DNA of 64,000 nt from Adiantum capillus-veneris (GCA_014529385.2 CM043942.1:48838244-48902243), one strand, 5' to 3'. Positions 23,001 to 33,060 are shown, numbered from the stretch's first letter. The notes: generated by a model not told the origin, from the sequence alone. Translations and numbers: made by a program.

Positions 23001-24368
23001 GCAAAGGGTTATGCACAGACGTATGGCATAGACTATGAGGAGACCTTTGCTCCAGTGGCAAAGATGACGACAGTGAGAGCTGTCATAGCAGTGGCTGCAT
23101 CTAGAGGATGGATTATGCATCAAATGGATGTAAAGAATGCCTTCTTGAATGGTGAGTTGCAAGAGGAAGTGTATATGGATCATCCACCTGGTTATGTCGA
23201 TCCAGGTTACCCAGATTATGTATGCAGACTTCTCAAAGCTTTGTATGGTTTGAAGCAGGGATCTAGAGCATGGTATGACAGGATTGCCAAGTATCTTGTC
23301 AGTATTGGTTTTAGGAGAGCTCATGCTGATCATTCACTCTATGTACGTGAGAGTGATGTGGGGATAGTGGTCATTACCATATATGTAGATGACCTTATTA
23401 TTATTGGTGACAATGCTATGGAGATTGACCATGTGAAGGGTCTTCTCAAACAGGAGTTTGAAATGAAAGATTTAGGCGAGTTGCGCTACTTTCTTGGCAT
23501 TGAAGTGATCAGGACTCCAGAGGGTGTATGGCTATCACAGAGACAGTATGCTTTGGACATGTTGTCAAAGTATGGTATGGCTGATTGTAAGCCAATTTCT
23601 ATTCCCTTGGATGTGAATGCAAAGCTGAGTGCAGAGAAGGGTGATGTTGTTGAGGATGTCAACATGTACAGGAAGATTGTGGGTAGTCTAATCTACTTGA
23701 CTATCACGAGGCCAGACTTGAGCTACACAGTAGGCTTGGAGAGTCAGTTCATGCAGCTTCCGAGGAAGCCACATTTGGATGGAGTACGACGCACACTTAG
23801 GTATGTGCAAGGTACTCTTGACTACGCATTGTTCTATGCAGCAGATGCACCATTAGCATTGTATGGGTATACAGATGCAGATTGGGCAGGTAGCATTGTT
23901 GATAGGAGATCTACGAGTGGGTTCATGTTCTCTTTTGGGAGTGCTGCTGTTACTTGGAGCAGCAAAAAGCAGCCTACGGTTGCTTTATCGAGCACAGAGG
24001 CCGAGTACAGAGGTGCAGCAGTTGCGGCGTGCGAGGTAGCTTGGCTACGCACATTACTTGAGGACTTGGGAGTGCAGGTGGACCAGCAGATTTTCATCCA
24101 TTGTGACAACCTCAGCAGCATGCAATTGGCTAGGAACCCAGTGTTCCATGCCAGGACCAAACACATAGAGGTCCATTACCACTACGTTCGAGAGCGAGTG
24201 TTGGCGGGCGACATTGACTTGGTCTACGTCAGCACAGAGGAGCAGATAGCGGATATCTTTACCAAGGCCCTCGGAGCTGAGAAGCTTCAACGTTTCCGGA
24301 CTATGCTTGGACTCTGCGACATGCAGAGCTCAAGGGGGAGTGTTGAGATGTCGAGCTCTACACCTTGA
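20019..24368 (+). CDS. Copia Gag-Pol polyprotein, 1,449 aa
   Basis: One frame encodes all proteins. Gag starts at MSDGFCQIVTEKL with the UBN2/Retrotran_gag-type region (NNYPAWKFKI), an Arg-Gly stretch (about 215-225) and a CCHC knuckle at 277-290 (CWTCGERGHMSRDC). The protease has DSG at 343-345. The integrase finger includes WHKRIGHVN and CAACQFGKQ. Catalytic Asp545 (HTDVWGP) and Asp608 (RSDGGGEY) are present, but position 644, exactly where the Glu should be, is Lys (NGVAKRKNR). RT has YVDD at 1122-1125. RNase H (DADWAGS, STEAEYRGA) completes pol. The stop codon lies 28 bases inside the 3' LTR, so the last residues are LTR-encoded. The ATG at 20019 is about 250 bp after the PBS, as usual. 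Confidence 0.96.
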   Translation: MSDGFCQIVTEKLEKNNYPAWKFKITNFLKRKGYWDYVEGDNEKEPEIPEANATAEQRKALRDWQQGQSKVMYWLSMSITDGMMGYLQDAETPAIAWKNLGRVFEVNTKARKLQLKSELNQVKRNNLSINDYALKIKSIIEALGSIKVSVEDDDIVRACLDGLGDEYVHFSSSMNTRDDIPVFQDLISMLILEEKNLDTSSSHGRNNSEQAFYSNSNRGRGRGRGRSPRECRGQFLEGQSNQNNTSGRGNQSQGRGSQRGRGAGSSRQQHTPDSRECWTCGERGHMSRDCPKGKASRKREQGNYASTSRDADDSKNERMFVMQHVMNTMTAENSTQDDVWYVDSGASNHMTSRGEWFRDMRKPDVSGYVQTGHDTAHPIAHVGDIPLNTKSGKSKYLADVVHVPNITKNLVSVGQMVEQGLQVRFNQNGCYVEDFQNGCKLITEGKCVGKMFTLNVDMPEVKAALFAQGTGVVADVDIWHKRIGHVNEQRLRSMQSKQIVKGLPKFKVDGMHKVCAACQFGKQSKGSFPHERNVCKKPLEVVHTDVWGPTDTASIHGCRYYVSFIDDHTRKVWVYFMRNKSEVFGHFQDFKVMIEKETDMQIKTLRSDGGGEYFSNDFSDFLRMHGIHRQFTCRYTPQQNGVAKRKNRHIAEVARALMNEKNMPHHFWVEAVNTAVYIMNRTPTAAVHDVTPEENFTGTKPDLAHLKVFGCIAYVHVPDELRRKLDPKAEKCILVGYSLEQKGYRCYNPTTRELRVSRDVVFDEMSSWYSNAHGTIGADVKDDVVVQNVRPQSQVLSGPKESSSRGSVEKPWNGRLRTQVTPPTGTGNVSQKGKEKVDEPPFMADASSGFSHVDMDSDGSEQSLDEEFGIPAVRTPGVRKVQEDARGQRSDPGPRRSNRVRNPVQKLTYDGYLAHHQAYMAKVIHDVEPTCFEDAVGNVHWDDAMNEEMAALEANDTWELVPLPSGKKAIGCKWVYKTKHKADGNIERHKARLVAKGYAQTYGIDYEETFAPVAKMTTVRAVIAVAASRGWIMHQMDVKNAFLNGELQEEVYMDHPPGYVDPGYPDYVCRLLKALYGLKQGSRAWYDRIAKYLVSIGFRRAHADHSLYVRESDVGIVVITIYVDDLIIIGDNAMEIDHVKGLLKQEFEMKDLGELRYFLGIEVIRTPEGVWLSQRQYALDMLSKYGMADCKPISIPLDVNAKLSAEKGDVVEDVNMYRKIVGSLIYLTITRPDLSYTVGLESQFMQLPRKPHLDGVRRTLRYVQGTLDYALFYAADAPLALYGYTDADWAGSIVDRRSTSGFMFSFGSAAVTWSSKKQPTVALSSTEAEYRGAAVAACEVAWLRTLLEDLGVQVDQQIFIHCDNLSSMQLARNPVFHARTKHIEVHYHYVRERVLAGDIDLVYVSTEEQIADIFTKALGAEKLQRFRTMLGLCDMQSSRGSVEMSSSTP

Positions 24369-24662
24369 GCTGGCATCCACTACGGGTCTTGGCTGCTTAC
24401 GGCATTTACTCACTGGCGCGTTAGGTGACCAACACGGAGGATCTCTGCCATTGATTCTACAGCTGGACTACACTTATAGTGCCAGCCTAGTACGCTTCTA
24501 GCAAGTTCACACTTAGTGACCGCATGTACATATGTGCTACTTTTTAGCTTTAGCACTTAGTCATTTTGTACTCTCTTTTCTGAGAAGAAGAAGAAGAAGC
24601 TTTCCATCTCTGTGTGCTTTGTGCTTGTCTTGTGTAGCTCTCTTGCATCCTCATTCTTTACA
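24331..24662 (+). repeat. Polypurine tract and 3' LTR of the complete copia element
   Basis: The purine run AAGGGGGAG (24332-24340) primes plus-strand synthesis. The LTR runs 24341-24662 and matches the 5' LTR except at two bases. The repeat CTATT follows at 24663-24667. Confidence 0.95.
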
Positions 24663-24667
24663 CTATT

Positions 24668-26637
24668 CGAGCTTAGTGCAGGGCATTTCCCTGGCAATGG
24701 TGGAGAGGGAGAATGGGGGAACACACCCAGCACAAACAAAAGGGCCTCTCTATAGCTTAGGGTATTCACAACACCCCTATCCTCTTAGAAAACACCTTCA
24801 AACACACAACTCACACTAGCAGACCACCGCCTGCTCGATTTCCAATGCTCACACACTTCCACAAAACCACCACACGATGCACACTTGTTGCCATGGCCTG
24901 TCTCCACCCTTACACGCGCACAACAACTCAATCTCACTCCCTCACACAACACACCATTGGTCCGGGGGGGCACACACTTCCACACATCCAGCACCGAGGA
25001 GAACCATGAAAGCAGGAGAAATAGAAGGGGGAAGGGGAAACAACAGCAAGGGAGGCAACAACGGCTCGACCACACTCCACAAAACACATGTACAAACTCA
25101 CCCTGCCATCACCATGGCCATTTACACAAGGAAAATGCAAAGGGCTTTGAAAGGGCTTTGACATGCACACTCCTCTGTCCAAGAGCTCCACTTTGCAGGC
25201 TTCCAACGGGCTCCATAAGCCAAGAAAAAACTAAGAAGAAGCCCCTAATTTGATCATTTTTTGACTTTTATAGGGTGGGGGGTTCAATTTGGGAAATTGC
25301 CCTCTAATTGGTCCATGTGGCACCTTTTTTTGGTATCTCTTGGGAAGGGGGCACCGCCTTTTTTCCATCTGCTCTCTTTTTCTCTTTTGCTCTTTGGGGA
25401 GGGGGGGGCATTAGCGACGTCGCTATTGCCCCCTAGGCTCTTCATTTTTTATTTTTTATCTTTTACCCTATGGCCTCAACCTTGCACTGCCCTTTATGCT
25501 TTGACTTTGACTTATCCTCTCTAACCCTCAACCTTGCACTGCCCTTTATGCTTTGACTTTGACTTATCCTCTCTAACCGACTCCTCTTTTGCCACTTTAG
25601 TCCAGCCTTACCTTGCCCTTGCTTTATTCACTTGGCCCTCCTTCAACTTTTGCTTGCCCGGATTCCCTTTGCCTTGGTTTGTCCTTTTTACTTTCCCCGG
25701 ATGGTCTTTCCTCTCTCTCTATACTCAACCCTTGCGGGACCTTCCTCTTAATCGAGAGGGGGAGGCAATAGCGGTGTCGCTATTGCCCCTTCTCTCCTGC
25801 TTTAAAATATTGGGTCCGCGGGACCACCCCTAAGTCGAGCGTAGCACGTCATCATAGTTAGCTGTCCATTGGCGGGCGCCCCACCGCGTCGACGCCCCGC
25901 TCCCTCAACCGCCACCAAAACCGCCGGCATTTCGCCCAGCGCTGCGCCCCTGGCACCGCCTGTGCCTTGCGCCATAACCACCAGACCACGGAGCTCCAAA
26001 GGGGCTCACCTCCATGCCTTAGAATGGGCCAATGCCTTAGCTTAAGTACCCCACCATCGGACGACTGCAGAGCGCATGTGGGTTTAAGTGGGCCAGGTGG
26101 CATCTGCTCATCAGCTCCACCCAATGGACTTGGAAGGTTTGCTTGAACACAATGAAAATTTGATTTTTATCATCTCCCTTCACACCCTGACCATTCTCTG
26201 CTCAAAAACCCACTGCTCCGGTCATCAAATCCCACCAAAAGTCTGCATTCCATGCTTCCATCCCTCACCCCGGCTTGGCATTTCGACCACACTGCGTCAT
26301 CGAACATGGACTCCAAAACGAAAAAAAATCATTTATAGCTGCACCTCCATTGTCCACTGCCAACTTCGACTGGCCATTTCTCCGCGCTCCGACGTCGGAA
26401 TGGCACGCCGTCTCTTCCTGCATGTCCCATATGTTGCATACCAACTCTGCAAACCCTGGCGATGCCCAAAAAATCACCGCAGGCACATTTTCCAGTGCGG
26501 CCAAACCGCCCCAGATCCAGCCCCCGTCCAAACTTTGATAGCTAATATCTTGCTCACCGTAGCTTCGATCTGCGATCTGAGAAGACCGGCATGCTCCATA
26601 ACTTGAGCACTACACATGTATACACTGACATCATCCC
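24668..26637. other. Unassigned region with inverted-repeat motifs and a 52-bp tandem duplication
   Basis: No gene is recognised; ORFs here (up to 172 codons) have no family resemblance and overlap on both strands. Visible structures are a 52-bp unit repeated exactly at 25475-25526 and 25527-25578, and two related palindromes at about 25403-25433 and 25763-25789. Parts are rich in CA/AC (24740-25110) and in polypyrimidine (25320-25400). Confidence 0.5.
25403..25789. repeat. Pair of related palindromes, GGGGCA(A/T)TAGCG...CGCTATTGCCCC
   Basis: At about 25403-25433, GGGGGCATTAGCG and CGCTATTGCCCCC flank ACGT. At about 25763-25789, GGCAATAGCG and CGCTATTGCC flank GTGT. The two are about 360 bp apart and clearly related, so they are copies of one stem-loop-like motif. 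Function unknown. Confidence 0.7.
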
Positions 26638-26642
26638 GGGCT

Positions 26643-27243
26643 TGTTACGAGACTGGGCACCCTCCTGTTGTAGTGGTTAGCTGCAATTGGGATAGCTGGG
26701 TGTAATGGTTAATTATGTGCTGTCTATTTATTTTACTAATTGAGTTGATGATGATTTTGTAGAGTGGAATGCGGGGAGTTGATGAAGAGGCGACGGCAAT
26801 TACTCTTGGCCATTTTATATTTGCACAGTATCTTAGAACATCGTTTCAATAAGCCACTATGACTCTGTAAATAGTTGTAGTGGGAACTCCCCTTATGGGT
26901 CATGCAAGAACTAATGAGCTTCACTCATTTACAAAAGTGAAGTGGTTGTAAAAGAGGGGCCTCAATTTTTGGCACCTCAAACTCAAAAATAATATATTAA
27001 ATACCAACTCCACAAGAGAGGTTCCGTGGAGTTTGGGGCTAGATTTAAGCCTTTCTCTTGCAGATTCTCTTCTCTACTCTCTTATGCTATGGTTATTAGC
27101 TGTGTACTCTCTAATCTAGTCTCCATCTCTTACACATCTCTTACACTCTCTTACAATCATATCTATGTCAATTTTATGTTTACTGTGTGTGTGTGTCTCA
27201 TAGTCTAGGTGTGAGTGTCTGTGCTTGGAAATTGGAAGAAGAG
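26643..27243 (+). repeat. 5' LTR of the deleted gypsy element
   Basis: It starts TGTTACGAGACTGGG. It is nearly identical to the 3' copy up to GGAAGAAGAG, then followed by a 67-bp piece (27241-27307) found in the opposite orientation in the 3' copy. The true LTR end appears to be lost in the deletion or inversion. Confidence 0.75.
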
Positions 27244-27307
27244 GGGGAGATCGACCGCTTAAACTATTCAACACAAGCTTCCAAGCAATCACCATCAACC
27301 TGTCCAC

Positions 27308-27970
27308 AACACCACTCACACTGCCACGGGTAAGTCTCCATTTGAAATTGTCTACGGTCACTCACTTCCTACTCCTGCCTCACGCCTTTCTAATGTTGTG
27401 CCTGCCGCTGATGATTTCACTACTGACTTTCATGCTATTTATGCAAGTGTGCATTCTGCCATTAAAAACTCACAAGAACTTTACACTAAGCATGCTAACA
27501 AGCACCGCAAAGTACACCAATTCAAAGAAGGTGATCATGTATTACTTCGCATCGAAAAACGAAGGATCAAAAGTGTCGATACTAATGTCTTTGTTAAGCT
27601 TGCTCCTCGTTTTTATGGACCCTTCAAAATTTCAGCTGTCATTAATGATGTTTCTTTCCGTTTAGAACTACCTGTACATTGGCACATTCACAATGCCTTT
27701 CACATTAGTCTTTTACGCCCATTCCGAGGACCCCTACCTACACACCACATTTATGAAGACAGACCTTCACTTGTAGACCAAGAAGAGCAACTCATCCCTG
27801 ATAAAATAGTTGACCATGAAACCACCACTACACGCACTGGAATGGTTTATAACCGTTACCTTTTAACTTTCAAAGGACACCCTAGAGAGGATGCCAAATG
27901 GATGCCTGAAAAGTTTTTTCGCAACTTTCCCGATCTTCTCCACACTTTCCATCACTCACGGTCCAGTTGA
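27308..27970 (+). pseudogene. Gypsy integrase C-terminal domain with chromodomain-like tail
   Basis: Open in one frame from 27308 (THTATGKSPFEIVYG) to the TGA at 27968-27970, about 220 codons, with no natural start. Motifs are KHRKVHQFKEGDHVLLR, KLAPRFYGPFKI, FRLELPVHWHIHNAFHIS and LLRPFRG of the gypsy integrase C-terminus. YLLTFKGHPREDAKWMPE follows, the chromodomain-like end of chromoviruses, which is thought to steer integration to marked chromatin. The catalytic core is absent, so it cannot act. Confidence 0.88.
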
Positions 27971-28018
27971 TTTCTCTATTGAGCAACTGAGGACAGTTGC
28001 TATCCCTGGTGGGAGAGA

Positions 28019-28697
28019 TGTTATGAGACTGGGCACCCTCCTGTTGTAGTGGTTAGCTACAATTGGGATAGCTGGGCGTAATGGTTAATTATGTGCTGTC
28101 TATTTATTTTACTAATTGAGTTGATGATGATTTTGTAGAGTGGAATGCGGGGAGTTGATGAAGAGGCGACGGCAATTACTCTTGGCCATTTTATATTTGC
28201 ACAGTATCTTAGAACATCGTTTCAATAAGCCACTATGGCTCTGTAAATAGTTGTAGTGGGAACTCCCCTTATGGGTCATGCAAGAACTAATGAGCTTCAC
28301 TCATTTACAAAAGTGAAGTGATTGTAAAAGAAGGGCCTCAATTTTTGGCACCTCAAACTCAAAAATAATATATTAAATACCAACTCCACAAGAGAGGTGC
28401 CGTGGAGTTTGGGGCTAGATTTAGGCCTTTCTCTTGCAGATTCTCTTCTCTACTCTCTTATGCTATGGTTATTTGCTGTGTACTCTCTAATCTAGTCTCC
28501 ATCTCTTACACATCTCTTACACTCTCTTACAATCATGTCTATGTCAATTTTATGTTTACTGTGTGTGTGTGTCTCATAGTTTAGGTGTGAGTGTGTGTGC
28601 TTGGAAATTGGAAGAAGAGGTGGACAGGTTGATGGTGATTGCTTGGAAGCTTGTGTTGAATAGTTTAAGCGGTCGATCTCCCCCTCTTCTCCCAACA
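28019..28697 (+). repeat. 3' LTR of the deleted gypsy element
   Basis: It starts TGTTATGAGACTGGGC after the purine run. It matches the 5' LTR to 28619, then carries the 71-bp segment 28620-28690 in inverted orientation relative to the 5' side. It probably ends CCCAACA at 28697. Confidence 0.7.
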
Positions 28698-29047
28698 GGG
28701 CCACCTGTCCCCAGCTGCCCTTCCCGTCGGGGATCTGCAACACACTCTTTCTTTAAACTGCAATATCTTGAGCACCAAGGCTCCAATTGACGAGCTGTCT
28801 TGACTGGCTTCTAGAGAACACTGATCACTACACTATAGCACAAAAAACCGACATCTCGGGCACAAAAGGCTACCAACCTCCTTGGCTCTTTGCAGCACGC
28901 CTTTGGCCTAAAAAACCGCTTGGAGCATACACCTTCGCTATCCTTGGGCTGCCTAGGGCTTTGGTACCTGCACTAGCCTTCTGCACTGCACTCTGCTGCT
29001 GCCCTTGCCTAGCATAGACCACTTCCTAGCTTGGACCAACTTTAGCT
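28698..29047. other. Unassigned region
   Basis: No recognisable gene. An ATATCTTGAGCACC...GCTCCAATTGACGAGCTG stretch near 28760-28800 resembles a motif also seen near 26545 and 59965. Confidence 0.4.
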
Positions 29048-29062
29048 GCACCAACGGTGCCA
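29048..29062 (-). promoter_or_regulatory. Primer-binding site of the minus-strand LTR
   Basis: On the minus strand TGGCACCGTTGGTGC follows CCCACA plus a short T run. It resembles the TGGCGCCGTTGCCGG site (tRNA-Asp-type) of Ty3/gypsy elements, with changes. Confidence 0.55.
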
Positions 29063-29066
29063 AAAA

Positions 29067-29664
<598 letters not shown>

Positions 29665-30670
29665 AAGGTCCGGTGAGATTGGCCCATCGGTACAGGTCTG
29701 TATCCTAGCCTGCCGGGCCCGACGAGCTACAAGGAAGCCCAAATGGCCCCAAGGGTGTCTATAAATAGGGCACCTAGGGGGCCCATATTCTTCACAATTC
29801 CCATGCTTTGCACCTTTGACTTGCCCAAGTATCCAACCAGAGAATTTCCAAAATTTTCAGAGCCCTCACAAGGAAGACAAAACATTACGGTATAAATTTT
29901 AGCTTAATTTCATAAGCTCTTTAACTACTTTGTTTTTAAGTTGGTATACCTTTTTTATAATAATGTTTTTGGTAGTTTTAAAAGTATGAAAATCTTGCTT
30001 TTCACACCAGCTACAACATGTCAAATGTGTTCACTTCGGCATTGTCTCTATTTTGGACCGAAAGTGTCATTGTTAAACATGGTTGGTTACATTTAATAGA
30101 CTGCTTTCTATGTTTTATGATTGATATACGTGCTGATAGGCTAGTTCGGTGTTTCTTTTGGCATCAGTCCTGCTATTGGGCTGGAGGTGTCGTTAGATTC
30201 ATTGAATGATGCCCTTGCTTTTAGGCTAGTTTGATGTTTCTTTCGGCATCGGTACTACTACAGGGCTGGAGGTGTCATTAGATTCATTGAATGATGCCCT
30301 TGCTTTTCGACTAGTTTGGTGTTTCTTTCGGTATCAGCTCTACCATTGGGTTGGAGGTGTCGTCAATTTCATCAAATGATGCCCCGCTTTTTAGGCTTAG
30401 TTCGGTGTTGCTATCCGCATCACACCTACTATTGGGTTGGAGGTGTTGTTAGTTCCATTGAATGATGCCCTGTTTTGTTGGGTTAGTTCAGTGGTGGTCT
30501 CGGCATCAACCCTACTACTGGGTTGGAGGTGTCATCACTCTCATTGAATGAGTGCCTACTCTTTAAGCTAGTGTTGTCATTAGTTTCAATGCATGAAGTA
30601 TATATTTGTTATAAAATTTAAAGTTATGTTGTCTTTAAAAATCATGAAATATGTGATGATTGTAGACTAC
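29665..30670 (+). other. Leader-like region with TATA box and five to six 85-bp tandem repeats
   Basis: GTCTATAAATAGGGCACC (TATA box at 29760-29767) resembles the promoters of the other LTRs here. At 30139-30590 an 85-bp unit (GGCTAGTTCGGTGTTTCTTT...GGGCTGGAGGTGTC...CATTGAATGATGCCC) recurs at 30139, 30224, 30308, 30394, 30480 and partly 30565. The layout suggests the LTR/leader of a gypsy element whose Gag-like ORF follows at 30671. The LTR ends were not found. Confidence 0.5.
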
Positions 30671-31110
30671 ATGGATCCTGTGGAAATGAAGGAGTTAAAA
30701 ACCAAGATCAGAACTCTATTGGTCACGGGTATATGTGCCCTAACCACGGAGGAGATCACCTCTATGTTGGAGATTGAGACGCGCAAAGATCGTTTCTTTG
30801 ATACCATAATTGAAGCAGTTCAAACACACTTCTTAGTTGTAGATGCAAAGGCTATCCGTAGGCTAATACATAGTATTGTGGGCAATATGGCACAATGCTT
30901 AAGAGACTTGGGTGTTGATGCACCAACGGATGCGGATCTAGCCAAGCTACAACATTGGACTAATATATGGCATGTAGAGAGCTCAAAGTCGCAAAGAGTG
31001 CGCAATATTGATGCTCAAGATGTCCATAGCCACAAAGCTATATCCATCTTTTATGTAGCAACTTCCTCTCAAGATTCAATTGTAGGAAGATCAGATACAA
31101 AAAAGGTGGG
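30671..31110 (+). pseudogene. Unrecognised coding fragment, possibly Gag N-terminus
   Basis: I do not recognise the protein. From the ATG at 30671 it reads MDPVEMKELKTKIRTLL, with a Glu/Lys-rich helical character (TTEEITSMLEIETRKDRF, AIRRLIHSIVGNMAQCL, DADLAKLQHWTNIW). The frame stays open until it runs into antisense LINE sequence near 31110, so the gene is cut there. It follows a TATA-bearing leader with tandem repeats, the position of gag in a gypsy element. That placement is the only support for the guess. Confidence 0.3.
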
Positions 31111-31645
31111 TAGTTGGGAACAATATGGGTGGTGTAATGTAAGAAGCATGACCCACTGGATTTCTCCCAAGCCATAATACATTGGTGTTGTAGAAAAGCT
31201 TCATTCACTTGGGAGTCAATTGAAGCATCATGTAGCAAGTGTAATGCATCCCATCTCCAAACCAGTTCTTTATGTCTTTCATCCATCCCGTGCTCAAGAT
31301 CTTGCTTTTATGCGTCTTTTGAACTTTTTTGCTTGCTTCCCATGCAATTGTAGAAAGTCTATGTGAGGGGTTTTGACGCATCTTTATCATGTACTCCACA
31401 AACCTTTCCATGCCCATATCCTCAATTGGAAGATATCACGACTCAAGAAGTAGGAGCATATATGGTGTTTGTGTCTTAACTTGGAGAAATTTTGTAAAAA
31501 AATGCTTTTTAACATTCTCAAACTCTTTCTAGGTAGACTTTGAGATGCTCCCGCCCCACACTTCAACTCCATAAAGAAGAACTAGTGCCACGAATGCGTC
31601 AAAAAGGTACTTCTTGAGAACCCAACACTTGATATTTCCTGCACA
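31110..31645 (-). pseudogene. LINE fragment (RT thumb and C-terminal region), minus strand
   Basis: On the minus strand it reads IKCWVLKKYL, GMERFVEYMIKMRQNPSHRL, KILSTGWMKDIKNWFG, DASIDSQVNEAFLQ and AWEKSSGS. This is the same family as the 13.1-14.75 kb and 60-64 kb LINEs. It is truncated at both ends and frameshifted near 31250 and 31420. It joins directly to gypsy integrase sequence at about 31650. Confidence 0.85.
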
Positions 31646-31653
31646 TTACCATA

Positions 31654-33060
31654 GTGGGACTTCACTTTGCAGACGATCAAACTATGCAACGGATCTTGAG
31701 ACTTGGATTATTTTGGCCAACCATGAGGAGTGATGTTCACTCATTTGTAAAAAATTGTCTTCAATGCCAAAAACAAGCACCCATACCTCATGTGACATTG
31801 TTCCAAATATCACTCGTTCCTAAGTGGAGTAACTATCTATTTACTTACTTATCAAGCAGAACATTTAGGGAGGATATGAGTAAACATTGCCAAAGATCAA
31901 TTGAAACTGAAGCAAGAGACTATGCTCTTATTGCAAACCAATTGTATCGAAGAGGAAAGGATCAACATTTGTGTCTTTGTGCAAAATATATTCCCACTCT
32001 AGAACAAGCACATGCTGGATTAGTTGGAGGTCACTTTTCTATTGATACCACCGCTAGAGCAATTTTAATGGAAGGCATATGGTGGCCCATGCTTTTTGCA
32101 GATGCCAAAGAATATGTTAGAAGGTGTGATGCATGTCAACGAGCAAAAATGCCAACCCGGGTAGATAGCATATCTTTAAGACCAATGATGGGAGCTAGAA
32201 ATTTTGCAAAATGGAGCATAAATTTTGTCGGGCCAATACAACCATCTATTTATAGAACTCAAGCTCAATATATCATTGTAGCAACAATGGACTATTGGAC
32301 CAAGTGGGCAGATGCTAAGGCAACCAAAAAGTATGATGCTAGAACCACAGCCGCAGTCTTGTATGAGAATGTATTCACAAGATATGGGCTTCCAATAGAA
32401 ATAGTCAGTGATAGAGAACTCATTTTCTCAATGAGGTAATTGAATATCTGCTGAATGAATTTATAGTCATTCATAACAAATCTACTCCCTATCATCCACA
32501 AGCAAATGGACAAGCTGAGCACACGAATAAAATTCTTAGCTCGATATTGACTAAAGTGGTTAGTTCAAGATGAACTGATTGGGAAATGAATCTACATGCC
32601 GCTCTATGGGCTTATAGAGTTTCATTCAAGACAGCTTTAAATGCTACACCCTTCAACCTTGTTTATGGTCTTGAGGTCATACTACCGATAGAATTTCTAT
32701 TGTCGACACTAAGGGTAGCTAAGGATCTTGAGTGGACCGGACATGAACTATCAGAGAGGCTCAAAGATTTAGAAAATCGTGATGAGCAAAGGCTAATAGA
32801 TGTAGCTCACATCTATGCACAAAAACAAAAACAAAAACAAAAGAAGTTTTTTGATTCCCATCTAGTCACAAAAATCTTCAAAAAGGGGACCTATTTTTAA
32901 TCTATTCCCTTAAGTAACACATTCCCAAGTTCAAAAAAAAGGAAAACGGACCGTTTATTATTGAATATGTTTCCCCAAGTGGAGCAGTTAAGTTGTCCAC
33001 TCTAGATGGTGAGCCAATGGCTAACTGGATTAATGGATGCCGCTTAAAGAAGTACAATTT
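31654..33060 (+). pseudogene. Ty3/gypsy integrase, frameshifted
   Basis: There are two zinc-finger-like modules. The first is LHFADDQTMQRILRLGLFWP...NCLQCQK. The second, canonical HHCC module is HAGLVGGHFS...WWPMLFADAKEY...CDACQRAK. The core follows: FAKWSINFVGPI has Asn (codon 32221-32223) where the first catalytic Asp should be; IVSDRE supplies the second Asp; HPQANGQAEHTNK supplies Glu. The frame shifts near 32430, a TGA interrupts at 32571-32573, and more shifts follow 32880. The C-terminal domain (GPFIIEYVSPSGAVKL, WINGCRLKKYN) ends about 33060. RT and RNase H upstream are missing, replaced by the LINE fragment. Confidence 0.88.

Larger units (their letters stand above)
19436..24662 (+). 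mobile_element. Complete Ty1/copia retrotransposon, 5,227 bp, young insertion
   Basis: All structural parts are present: a CTATT duplication on both sides, two 322-bp LTRs, an initiator-Met PBS, one continuous gag-pol frame and a polypurine tract. The LTRs differ at two positions by eye (GACCGACAC versus GACCAACAC; GCCAGTG versus GCCATTG), about 99.4% identity, implying a recent insertion. It is the only element in the window with uninterrupted coding. The integrase catalytic Glu is replaced by Lys, so this copy is probably unable to integrate its own cDNA. Confidence 0.96.
26643..28697 (+). mobile_element. Internally deleted Ty3/gypsy element
   Basis: Two direct repeats of about 600 bp (26643-27243 and 28019-28619) begin TGTTACGAGACTGGGC and TGTTATGAGACTGGGC and act as LTRs. 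Between them lies only the integrase C-terminus and a polypurine tract (GGTGGGAGAGA). PBS, gag, protease, RT and most of integrase are deleted. Flanking GGGCT (26638-26642) and GGGCC (28698-28702) match at four of five bases, a plausible decayed target duplication. Confidence 0.8.

Noticed and set aside
22755..23333. 192-codon minus-strand ORF opposite the copia RT
   Set aside because: It is antisense to a clearly coding frame with RT motifs and has no recognisable features.
26088..26606. 172-codon plus-strand ORF with overlapping minus-strand ORFs
   Set aside because: Open on both strands in GC-richer DNA with no motif; not supportable as a gene.
24668..26637. Possible host gene next to the young copia insertion
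   Set aside because: The pre-insertion site can be rebuilt across CTATT, but no reading frame continues through it and no exon-like conserved motif is seen.
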